Below are positions 47,387 through 55,541 of a DNA stretch of 64,000 bases, one piece after another. The notes beneath the pieces are model-generated. The model was not told the origin of the DNA. It was given only the letters and a program-made list of their open reading frames with translations, and searched no databases. Origin of the DNA: Flavobacteriales bacterium UBA1993 (GTDB lineage Bacteria; Bacteroidota; Bacteroidia; Flavobacteriales_G; Salibacteraceae); the NCBI GenBank assembly GCA_002336485.1, contig DDCZ01000070.1, positions 1 through 64,000 on the forward strand, written 5' to 3'. The translations under genes and the position numbers were made by a program. Positions within the stretch are counted from its first letter, which is position 1; each line of letters starts with the position of its first letter.

Positions 47387-48898
47387 TTATTTACGCAGTG
47401 ATATACGGAATGTAGAGCCGCTACCTAGGACCGATTTCAGGACATATATTTTTCCCTGATGATATTCTTTCACAATGCGCTTGCTCAATGAAAGCCCAAG
47501 TCCCCATCCACGTTTTTTGCTTGTAAATCCAGGCTCAAAAATCGTTTTGAAATCACCCGGCACTATGCCTTTACCCGAGTCTGTAATATCTATCAGTACG
47601 CGGTGATCTTGGTCCGAAACGACGGTTTTAATGGTACCGACTCCATCCATTGCATCGAGCGCATTCTTAATTAAGTTTTCAATGACCCATTCGAAGAGTG
47701 ATTCATTCAGCACAACCATCAGCTCATCAGGCATTTCAATTTCGAAGGTCACGTTCTTTCCAGATCGCAATTCGAAGTAATCGATGGTGTTTCTCAACAA
47801 TTTGCACAGATCAACAAGGACCAGCTCCGGTTGCGATCCAATTTTACTAAACCTCTCTGTCACCACCTGAAGTCTAGAAACGTCCTTCTCTAACTCCAAG
47901 GCAATTTGTGCTGTTTTAGGTTCCTCCTTCAACAGTTCAACCCAGCCAATCATAGACGATAATGGTGTACCTAATTGATGCGCTGTCTCTTTACTCATAC
48001 CAACCCACACTTGATTTTGTTCTGCCTTTCGGGCTGTACTAAATAGCAAGTAAGCAATCATCACAAAGAGTCCAATAATGCCCAATTGAGCCAACGGATA
48101 ATACTTGAGCTGTGTCAGAAGAAAGCTGTCCTCGTAATAGACCATGGCACTTTGCCCATTAATCTCTATTCGAAGCGGAGCGTGCTGCTCCATCATTTCA
48201 TCCAACTTCATGGACAACGCTTCTTCATCATTGAACACAATTGAATCCACATTTCCCGCCTCAATTATTTCATTCGAGGCACTATCGAGCAGAATTAAAG
48301 GGCTTGATGCTGCATTTAAAATAAGATCAGAAATGAAGGACTGCTGAAGATCGTCGAAAGTGGTTTTCAGCTCACTAAATAGTCTTGAGTCTCGATAATA
48401 TAAAAACACACTGCTGTTTCCATAATAGACAATTTCAATCGGATCATATTGCGCGGCCATGTTTGCCAACTCCACCCTCAACACTTCATCCTTAGCTGCG
48501 CCAGGAGGGAATATTAAGTTTCGGTAGGATGTTATTTCGCCTTCGCTATTCGTGAGAATAACGGGCACTGTAGTGTTGTCATTCAGCACGTTCAAAGCAA
48601 AACTTACTTCATGCACATCAGGCCTAACAAGGTATTTGGTCGCCTCCAAATAGAGCTCAACTTTTCCGCGTTCTCCTTTTTGAAGTTTATTAAAAAGTCG
48701 GCTCGTATAATTAACCAACGCCGACCGTTTCTGGACGGCATCAGCCCATATCTCTACCTTCTTTCTCTCTTCCGATGAAATCTTGTCTACAAGTGTTTTG
48801 GTATAGGCCAATGAAACTCCTACGATACCGAGCGCTATAGCGAACAACAGCAGTTTCCACCGCTGTTTACGAGAGTATATATTGTAGCTTTTAGACAT
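47387..48898 (-). CDS. Membrane sensor histidine kinase
   Basis: A 503-aa kinase. TM1 is near residues 12-34, a periplasmic or extracytoplasmic sensor region spans about 35-265, and TM2 is near 266-290. The H-box is SKETAHQLGTPLSSMIGW, the N-box NLIKNALDAMDG, the G1 region DITDSGKGIVPGD and G2 KRGWGLGLSLSKRIV. I see no HAMP or PAS domain. There is no response regulator gene alongside, so it is an orphan kinase whose partner must be elsewhere. The AsmA-like gene ends 36 bases upstream on the same strand. Confidence 0.92.
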   Translation of the reverse strand: MSKSYNIYSRKQRWKLLLFAIALGIVGVSLAYTKTLVDKISSEERKKVEIWADAVQKRSALVNYTSRLFNKLQKGERGKVELYLEATKYLVRPDVHEVSFALNVLNDNTTVPVILTNSEGEITSYRNLIFPPGAAKDEVLRVELANMAAQYDPIEIVYYGNSSVFLYYRDSRLFSELKTTFDDLQQSFISDLILNAASSPLILLDSASNEIIEAGNVDSIVFNDEEALSMKLDEMMEQHAPLRIEINGQSAMVYYEDSFLLTQLKYYPLAQLGIIGLFVMIAYLLFSTARKAEQNQVWVGMSKETAHQLGTPLSSMIGWVELLKEEPKTAQIALELEKDVSRLQVVTERFSKIGSQPELVLVDLCKLLRNTIDYFELRSGKNVTFEIEMPDELMVVLNESLFEWVIENLIKNALDAMDGVGTIKTVVSDQDHRVLIDITDSGKGIVPGDFKTIFEPGFTSKKRGWGLGLSLSKRIVKEYHQGKIYVLKSVLGSGSTFRISLRK

Positions 48899-48934
48899 CC
48901 CTAATTCACGAATATGCGCAAAACATGATCAAGA

Positions 48935-51622
48935 TTAGAAATCGTCGTCATCGAATTCGCCGTCTCCTAGCTTCTTCTTATTGGTCTCGGTCTTCTTGAT
49001 GATTTTCCCAAAACCTGATTTCTTCTTTGGTTTCTCCGTTGATTGCTGCTCCAATGTTGAATCCTTTTCCAATCCTTCTTCCGGATCAAAGTCAATCTCC
49101 ACTTTTGGAAGGCCCGCCTGATTCACCTCAGAAGACGTGTCGGACGGAGATCGTGTAAACTCCTCCCTTAAAAGACCTTTAACCACATTCTTTTCGGATT
49201 GCAGATCTTCTTTGATCGTAGACTTCACATTGGTGCGTTTCACATCAATCTCGAAATCATCGGTTGTGCCAATCATTGTTAGAAATACTCTCGTCCGTCC
49301 CGTTTCATCTCGGTTCACGTACTCATTGTATGGTTCTTTTCGATCCTTTAACTCGACCAACTCGGATAGGGCGAAATCCATGGCATAATTGATCTCATGG
49401 TCAAATGAGTGTGTACCTGAAACGTTCAGGTTTATCGCTGATGACTTAATATCCATTTGAGGTATTTGCACCACACCATCTCTAATAGTTATTTGATTTT
49501 CCAACTGCGCAAATTGGATGTTTTCAAGCCGTTTCTTAAGTTCATCGGTTGAAACAAATAGACGAAGCATTGGCTTCTTCTTAATTTCATCTGCTACAGA
49601 GATTAGCGGCTCAAAATTTTCCAGAGATCCGTCCAATATTTTCAGCTCAGAAGTCGCAACAACGCTCCTGCTGTCGATGTTTAGTGTGGAATCGCAAAAT
49701 GCTTGGAAGTGAATGACCGCGGAGGCCGTACCCGTGATATGTTCAGATCGAATAAAGCTTTGATCAAAGTTGTTGAAGGTATAAAAGAGCGCTTTTACAT
49801 CTAATGCGGTCGCATCGAAGTCGGCCTTCACGCCGAATTGATTCTTGGCAAACCTGTACACACCAGCATTGCCTTCCATGCTTCCACCTAGGCTACCAAA
49901 TTTTAGATTTCGAGCCTCCACTTTATATTCATCCATTAGGAGTCGTCCCTGAACATCAAGCGCCTCAAACTTCCCATTTAAGAAAGACTCCGCCTGAATA
50001 TTTAAATCCCACGTGGCTCTCTGAGAAAAAGCGATAACAATACTCCCGTTGCCCTCGGACTCACCTTCCGTGGGAAACAAAGCGCGCAAGTCGATTACCC
50101 CAGTTTTTATATCCCCGTTTACATTCAATATGCCGTTTTCTGTAAAAAAGTAGTCAAGGAAGTGATCCGCTTTTCCCTTCAGGCTGAGCTCACAATCATT
50201 GATCCTACCGGTGTAATTCACGATATCCAGCGAGTTGTCGACGATATTAAAATGTGCCGAATCAATACCATAGTATCGATCATCATCCTTTAGTCGGAGT
50301 TCTGCATTCGAAATGTGGATAGATCCGCTTGCTTTCGAGTTTAAAAAGTCGCGCGCACTAGACTCAGACGGATTCACAAGTGTTGTGTTAATGGAAGCAT
50401 CAATCCATAGTTCCCCTTTTCCTTCATCAATAAACTCAATATCTAAAAACTCATCGACGGCCTGAATATTCGTTTTCAATTTGGCCTTCCCATCAATATT
50501 AGGTTGCTGAAAATTCGAGACAACAAATTGAGACTCGAACGGATCGCCGTTAAACTTGCCACTTAGCACATCAAGCGAAAGCCTTGTGCTTGTCATCTTT
50601 CGACGTTCACCGTTATCCACGGATCCTGACCCAGAAAGGTCCGATAATTTCCATTTCGATCCCTTTTTACTAATCGCGCCATTTTCAATTGAAAACTCCG
50701 CCTGGAGCCGTGGGTTTTCGGTTCTCCCGAAGGCGCCCTTTAGCGTGCATTGGAAATCAAGAATCCCAGAACTGGAATAGGCCTCAAAAATCTTCCTGCT
50801 TTCGAGCGGCAATAGAGACAGGGAACGGATAATGTCTAAATCGTTCCCGACAATGCTGAGGTCGACACCGCTGCCGATGAAGTTTCCGGATATGTTAAAG
50901 TCAAGCGCGTTGTCGATGAGTAACCTCCCATCCTTAAAGGCATATGTTTCAGACTCGGCGTTGATTTCCAATTCGGACTGAACTGCAACCTTCCTTTCAT
51001 CCAAGTAGTTATTGCCTTTCAAACGCAATTCATGGACAATACCATCGCCCTTAACCTCCATTGTATAGTCCTTCCTTGAAAAGGAGCCAGCAAAGTATAA
51101 GTCGTCGGCTGTGAGCTTGATCTCCTGATCTCGAGCTTTGTTTTCATAGGACAACAATCCGTTTTCTATATGCACTTTATCCAACTCAAGAAGAAATCCG
51201 GTAGTGTCTTCGCTTTCCTTCCATATCCGGTAATTGTCAAACCCCTTTTCATCCACCTTTAATCGGAGAAAGCCGTCCCTAGTTTCAATTTCATTGATCT
51301 TGTATTGACCATTTAAGATATCGAGCACATTGAGGTTTAAATAAACCTTTCGAAAAAAGAGGAGTGTATCTGGATCGCCGATTTTTACAATATCCTCTTC
51401 GGCCCAAACGCTGTCCATAACCAATGACGCAGAAGGAAATCGTTCTAATAATGAAAAGTTGATATCGGACACATGCACCGGGGCATCGAGGCGTTTATTG
51501 ACCTCCGACACGATATAATTCCGCACCGGTTCCTCATACTTTTTTGCAAGGTAGTATGCGGCAACCATGGCCATCACGAATAGGATGAGCAGGGCTAGAA
51601 TCCAAATAAGAAGCTTACGCAT
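48935..51622 (-). CDS. AsmA-like envelope protein
   Basis: An 895-aa protein with one N-terminal membrane anchor (residues 3-28, LLIWILALLILFVMAMVAAYYLA) and a long periplasmic beta-rich region that ends in the AsmA C-terminal domain (about residues 530-810). AsmA-like proteins are thought to bridge the envelope and carry lipids. The last 70 residues are highly charged, Lys-rich and end in a DGEFDDDDF tail. Function in this organism is inferred from the family only. Confidence 0.82.
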   Translation of the reverse strand: MRKLLIWILALLILFVMAMVAAYYLAKKYEEPVRNYIVSEVNKRLDAPVHVSDINFSLLERFPSASLVMDSVWAEEDIVKIGDPDTLLFFRKVYLNLNVLDILNGQYKINEIETRDGFLRLKVDEKGFDNYRIWKESEDTTGFLLELDKVHIENGLLSYENKARDQEIKLTADDLYFAGSFSRKDYTMEVKGDGIVHELRLKGNNYLDERKVAVQSELEINAESETYAFKDGRLLIDNALDFNISGNFIGSGVDLSIVGNDLDIIRSLSLLPLESRKIFEAYSSSGILDFQCTLKGAFGRTENPRLQAEFSIENGAISKKGSKWKLSDLSGSGSVDNGERRKMTSTRLSLDVLSGKFNGDPFESQFVVSNFQQPNIDGKAKLKTNIQAVDEFLDIEFIDEGKGELWIDASINTTLVNPSESSARDFLNSKASGSIHISNAELRLKDDDRYYGIDSAHFNIVDNSLDIVNYTGRINDCELSLKGKADHFLDYFFTENGILNVNGDIKTGVIDLRALFPTEGESEGNGSIVIAFSQRATWDLNIQAESFLNGKFEALDVQGRLLMDEYKVEARNLKFGSLGGSMEGNAGVYRFAKNQFGVKADFDATALDVKALFYTFNNFDQSFIRSEHITGTASAVIHFQAFCDSTLNIDSRSVVATSELKILDGSLENFEPLISVADEIKKKPMLRLFVSTDELKKRLENIQFAQLENQITIRDGVVQIPQMDIKSSAINLNVSGTHSFDHEINYAMDFALSELVELKDRKEPYNEYVNRDETGRTRVFLTMIGTTDDFEIDVKRTNVKSTIKEDLQSEKNVVKGLLREEFTRSPSDTSSEVNQAGLPKVEIDFDPEEGLEKDSTLEQQSTEKPKKKSGFGKIIKKTETNKKKLGDGEFDDDDF

Positions 51623-51721
51623 GATGCATTAACGAGTCAATCGAATGAATATTCGAAGCTACTTATGGTTTTGGGGCCAATAAGTGTTATGGAAAAGACT
51701 TATAAACTAAGGACTTTTAGC

Positions 51722-53131
51722 CTAGAGCATCTTGAGGTAGTTGACCTCTTTCTCGGTGAGGAATCTCCATCTTCCTCGTGGCAATCCCTTTTTGCTTAAC
51801 CCTGCGAATGCTGCTCGATCAAGGCGGGTTACTTCATATCCAAGTTCGCTGAACATGCGTCTTACGACACGATTTCTTCCGCTGTGAATTTCCATTCCAA
51901 CTTCGTTACGAACAGAACCATCACCTGCAAATAATGCAGCATCGGCTTTTGCCACTCCGTCATCTAGTTCAACCCCAGATTCCAATTTCTTCAAATCAGC
52001 AACCGAGATATTCTTATCCGTAATAACGTGATACACCTTTCTAACTTCGTGACTTGGATGGGTCAATTTTTTCGCCATATCACCATCGTTGGTGAGTAGC
52101 AATAATCCTGTTGTGTTTCTGTCTAATCTTCCAACAGGAAAAATGCGCTCTCGACATGCGTTTTTCACCAAGCCCATCACTGTGCTTCTTCCGCGCTCAT
52201 CGCTCAATGTTGTAATGCAATCTTTCGGCTTGTTTAGCAGCAAATATCTAAGAGACTCTGCCTTCACGCGCTCGCCGGCATACTTCACTTCATCGGTAGG
52301 CTTGACCTTTGTTCCCAGCTCAGTGATTACTTCACCGTTTACCGTTACTAAGCCTTGCTCGATAAATGTATCCGCTTCTCTTCTGGAACAAACACCCGCC
52401 ATAGACAAGTACTTGTTTATTCGAATTAAATCATTTGGCTTTTGACCTCGTTGTTCGAACCCATCAAATTTCTGATCCTCTAAAAACTTAGAGTGTGATT
52501 TTTTACGATCGTCTTTACTGAACTCCTTTCGCACTGAACCTTTTCCTTTAAAAGCACCATCAGATTCCTCTTTACGAAACTTACTGAATGGTTTATCCTT
52601 GGACTTAAATCCAGGCCGATCTTTGGACTTGAATCCTCGATCTGATTTATATCCTCCTGGTTTAGAATCAGATCTAGAGCTACGGTCAGATTTGAATCCA
52701 TCAGACTTGCCCGCTGGCTTTCTTGAGCGATCTGATTTTGAATCATCTCCATCGCGTGAAATCGTGTATTTTGGTTTGTCTCGGCCGCCACGGTCCGATC
52801 CGCCTGAACCAGCTTTATAACCTGAGCCTCCTCTATCTGAGCTTCCAGAGCCTCCTTTGTATCCAGAGCCTCCACGGTCTGAACTACCTGAGCCGCCTTT
52901 ATAGCCAGAACCTCCACGGTCAGAGCTACCAGTGCCTCCCCTGTATCCAGCGCCATCTGAGTCTCGTTCTGCGCTAGATTTCCGCGGCCGGCCAGATCCT
53001 TCTTCTTTAGGACCAAATGGAAATTTCTTCTTGACTCCGTGTTTCTTCTTGTTGGTGTTACCACCTAATACGAGGTGTTCTTCCTTCTGCACTTTCTTTG
53101 CGCGCTTCTCCCAAGTACTCTTTTTAGCCAT
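51722..53131 (-). CDS. rRNA pseudouridine synthase (RsuA/RluB family) with a Gly/Ser-repeat N-terminus
   Basis: 469 aa. The C-terminal half is an ordinary RluB-type enzyme: an S4 domain (RINKYLSMAGVCSRREADTFIEQGLVTVNG) and a catalytic domain with LNKPKDCITT and GRLDRNTTGLLLLTNDG, including the catalytic Asp. The N-terminal 225 or so residues are low complexity and basic, with 14-residue SSDRGGSGYKGGSG repeats and a Lys/Ser/Asp-rich stretch, probably a disordered RNA-binding tail. The ATG at 53131 is used; a TTG at 53152 lies within a TAGCTTTG promoter element. It likely modifies 23S rRNA; the exact site cannot be read. Confidence 0.9.
   Translation of the reverse strand: MAKKSTWEKRAKKVQKEEHLVLGGNTNKKKHGVKKKFPFGPKEEGSGRPRKSSAERDSDGAGYRGGTGSSDRGGSGYKGGSGSSDRGGSGYKGGSGSSDRGGSGYKAGSGGSDRGGRDKPKYTISRDGDDSKSDRSRKPAGKSDGFKSDRSSRSDSKPGGYKSDRGFKSKDRPGFKSKDKPFSKFRKEESDGAFKGKGSVRKEFSKDDRKKSHSKFLEDQKFDGFEQRGQKPNDLIRINKYLSMAGVCSRREADTFIEQGLVTVNGEVITELGTKVKPTDEVKYAGERVKAESLRYLLLNKPKDCITTLSDERGRSTVMGLVKNACRERIFPVGRLDRNTTGLLLLTNDGDMAKKLTHPSHEVRKVYHVITDKNISVADLKKLESGVELDDGVAKADAALFAGDGSVRNEVGMEIHSGRNRVVRRMFSELGYEVTRLDRAAFAGLSKKGLPRGRWRFLTEKEVNYLKML
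52784..52957 (-). repeat. 42-bp tandem repeats coding for SSDRGGSGYKGGSG
   Basis: About four in-frame copies of a 42-base unit encode the repeated SSDRGGSGYKGGSG segment inside the pseudouridine synthase N-terminus. Copies are close to identical, so copy number could change by slippage without breaking the reading frame. Confidence 0.8.
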
Positions 53132-53149
53132 AGCTTCTAATTCAGCCTG

Positions 53150-53157
53150 CAAAGCTA
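53150..53157 (-). promoter_or_regulatory. Bacteroidota -7 element for the pseudouridine synthase gene
   Basis: On the minus strand TAGCTTTG, a perfect TAnnTTTG match, ending 18 bases before the ATG at 53131. It settles the start choice. No clear -33 element is seen. Confidence 0.5.
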
Positions 53158-53198
53158 GACTATTTAAGACTTCTTACGCCTGTGTTTACATTTACAGC

Positions 53199-54134
53199 GT
53201 GCGATGCATCCTTTGTATATCAGTCCTATTCTTTTTCACTGCGCTTCAGGGCCAAAATTGGCATGAATCCGCCGATAGCTTAAATCCAAAGCGCGTCATA
53301 GCCATTGGTATAGCCGAAGGCGGTCTTTACGCGGTATCGCTTACCGGACTGCAGTTCGCTTGGTATAGCGACTACCAGACGGGTGGATTTCACTTTTTTA
53401 ATGACTGGGATGGTTGGTATCAAATGGACAAGGTCGGGCATGCAACCACAGCCTATCAGGCGGGAGCCAACCTGTACCTCATAAATCGATGGGCCGGAAT
53501 TGACAAACGAAAATCGATTTGGTGGGCCGCAGGTTTGAGCTACAGCTATCAGCTTGCCGTGGAGGTTATGGATGGTTTCTCAAGCGGTTGGGGATTCAGT
53601 AATTACGACCTACTGTTTAACACTGTTGGAACTGGGCTTTTTGTTTCGCAGCAACTTGGATGGGATGAACAACGAATACGACTCAAATACAGTTTTTGGC
53701 CCAGCGGATTAACTTCGGCGGGCGGAGCGGAAGGCCGAAGAGCCCGAAATGTTTTTGGCGAAGGCCTTTATGAACAATGGCTAAAAGACTATAACGGCCA
53801 AACCTATTGGCTTAGTTGCAACATCTGGAGTTTGACGGGCAAATCGGATCGTGTTCCGAAGTGGTTAAATGTTGCCGTAGGATATAGCGCAAACAATCTT
53901 TTGGGCAGTGAATCAAATACATGGACCGACCCAGATGATCCGCTAGCTACTATTACCAGCAATAGAATTCGAGAACGACAGTTACTGCTATCACTCGATA
54001 TAGACCTTCAGCACACCAAGCTTCCAAAGGGGTTAATCTGGTTGAAGCCAATTTTTGGAGTAGTGAAGTTCCCATTCCCTGCACTTGAATGGAACAGCAA
54101 TGGCGGGCTAAATGGGCACCTACTCTACTTTTAA
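53199..54134 (+). CDS. DUF2279 family exported protein
   Basis: A 311-aa protein of the DUF2279 family: FHFFNDWDGWYQMDKVGHATTAYQAG near residue 65-90, WWAAGLSYSYQLAVEVMDGFSSGWGFSNYDL, and WLNVAVGYSANNLLG. It begins at a GTG, the only start codon giving a normal signal peptide (first 18 residues, ILCISVLFFFTALQGQ); the in-frame sequence before it is antisense to the pseudouridine synthase gene. The function is unknown. It is divergent from the pseudouridine synthase and its stop abuts the convergent yraN stop. Confidence 0.8.
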   Translation: MRCILCISVLFFFTALQGQNWHESADSLNPKRVIAIGIAEGGLYAVSLTGLQFAWYSDYQTGGFHFFNDWDGWYQMDKVGHATTAYQAGANLYLINRWAGIDKRKSIWWAAGLSYSYQLAVEVMDGFSSGWGFSNYDLLFNTVGTGLFVSQQLGWDEQRIRLKYSFWPSGLTSAGGAEGRRARNVFGEGLYEQWLKDYNGQTYWLSCNIWSLTGKSDRVPKWLNVAVGYSANNLLGSESNTWTDPDDPLATITSNRIRERQLLLSLDIDLQHTKLPKGLIWLKPIFGVVKFPFPALEWNSNGGLNGHLLYF

Positions 54135-54497
54135 CTACCAAGAAGGTTGAAAGGCCGACTCCATGTGATCAATCTTTTCGACTGTCTTGTTAAGGATTAC
54201 GCCTATTACATCAAAACGCGTTTCCAAATCGATATCGTGCTTGTCAATGTATGCTGCTGCTGCACGAATCAGATGTCGCTGCTTGGACTTAGATACAAAC
54301 TCGTGCGGTTCACCAAAAAAATCCGAATTCCGTGTCTTCACCTCTACGATGACCAGCTCAGATCCGATTTGGGCGATGATGTCAATTTCTTCTTTTCCAA
54401 ATCGCCAATTTTCTTCTAGTATAGAGTAACCAGAATTTATTAGATGCTTCTTCGCAAGAGACTCGCCCTGCATTCCTAAATCATTGTGCTCCGCCAT
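54135..54497 (-). CDS. YraN family (UPF0102) nuclease-like protein
   Basis: A 120-aa protein with the restriction-endonuclease-like fold of UPF0102: LGMQGESLAKKHLINSGY (conserved GE..A), ENWRFGKEEIDIIAQIGSELVIVEVKTRN with the E-D-EVK metal site, and SKQRHLIRAAAAYI. A likely DNA or RNA metabolic role, but the function is unproven. It lies next to the LD-carboxypeptidase gene (58 bases upstream on the same strand), with which it may be cotranscribed. Confidence 0.9.
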   Translation of the reverse strand: MAEHNDLGMQGESLAKKHLINSGYSILEENWRFGKEEIDIIAQIGSELVIVEVKTRNSDFFGEPHEFVSKSKQRHLIRAAAAYIDKHDIDLETRFDVIGVILNKTVEKIDHMESAFQPSW

Positions 54498-54555
54498 TAG
54501 TTAGTCAAACTTTGATCTCTCCAAAAACCTCGAATATGATGACAAAAGACTCGCT

Positions 54556-55452
54556 TTATTCATACGACACTATCGATTGTTCAAGATTAGAATGACGAAC
54601 AATAGCACCATGTCGAATGGACATATTCATTTTCACATGTCCAATGGGCGCATCAAATGACACAGGAAAATCATATTCAGAAACGGCGTCAAAAATTATT
54701 TCGTTCGCGTCTTTTCCAAAGGAAATTTCATTGTCTTCCATGTCGGTAAACTGACCAACAACAAGCCCTTTGAGTTTTGATAACATCTCCGCTCGTTTCA
54801 GCTGAATCATCATTCTATCAAGATGATACAAGTTTTCGCAGAGGTCTTCTAAAAACAAGATCTTATCCGAATAGTCTATCGAACTATTGCTTCCAATAAT
54901 GGAGCAAATTACGCTGAGGTTTCCACCGACTAAGGGACCCGAATTTTCGCCTAGTCTATTTAATGGATGTGAATTCCATTTCAATGCATGTGAATTACCA
55001 AACAGCGCCTTCTTGAGCGATTCGCTTCCAGCATTTGGCGTTCCATCTTTGAAAAAAATTGGCATCGTACTATGCAATGTTTCAATCTGAAAATTCTGAA
55101 AAACGTGTCCGTGTAACGCGGTCAAATCGCTAAACCCACAAAGCCATTTTGGATTTTTTTGGAAGCTCTCCCAATCAATTTCATCCAAAATGCGTGCAGT
55201 ACCGTAGCCGCCTCTGGCAAAAATAACGGCATCAATTTCCGGATCATCAATGGCCCGCTGAAGGTCTTGACGACGCTGAATGTCTGTACCCGAAAACTGG
55301 TTATATGCCGAGTATAGGTTAGATCCGGGAATCACTTTAAGTCCCCAAGACTCGACTTCGCGTATTGCGCCATCAAGCGCTCCAATATCAATTCGTTTGG
55401 CTGTGGCAATCAGCGCCACCTTATCTCCAACTTTGAGGTAATTCGGTGTCAT
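54556..55452 (-). CDS. LD-carboxypeptidase (peptidase family S66)
   Basis: A 298-aa cytoplasmic enzyme of the LdcA/MccF group, releasing D-alanine from tetrapeptides in peptidoglycan recycling or breaking related conjugates. Marks: GDKVALIATAKRIDIG at the start, ARGGYGTARILDEIDW, WLCGFSDLTALHGHVF with the nucleophilic Ser, and GPLVGGNLSVIC. The ATG at 55452 is used in preference to a TTG directly upstream. Typical length. Confidence 0.9.
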   Translation of the reverse strand: MTPNYLKVGDKVALIATAKRIDIGALDGAIREVESWGLKVIPGSNLYSAYNQFSGTDIQRRQDLQRAIDDPEIDAVIFARGGYGTARILDEIDWESFQKNPKWLCGFSDLTALHGHVFQNFQIETLHSTMPIFFKDGTPNAGSESLKKALFGNSHALKWNSHPLNRLGENSGPLVGGNLSVICSIIGSNSSIDYSDKILFLEDLCENLYHLDRMMIQLKRAEMLSKLKGLVVGQFTDMEDNEISFGKDANEIIFDAVSEYDFPVSFDAPIGHVKMNMSIRHGAIVRHSNLEQSIVSYE

Positions 55453-55541
55453 CAAGGCACTAAGGTATTACTACTTTTGAGGCTCCGAATTGAATTGATT
55501 CACGAATCATACACGAGGGCGCATTAATAACAAATTAGTTC

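Noticed and set aside
52480..53064. Long alternative frame overlapping the pseudouridine synthase N-terminus
   Set aside because: Created by the repetitive codons of the RGG/GSG tail; the S4 and catalytic domains are in the other frame.
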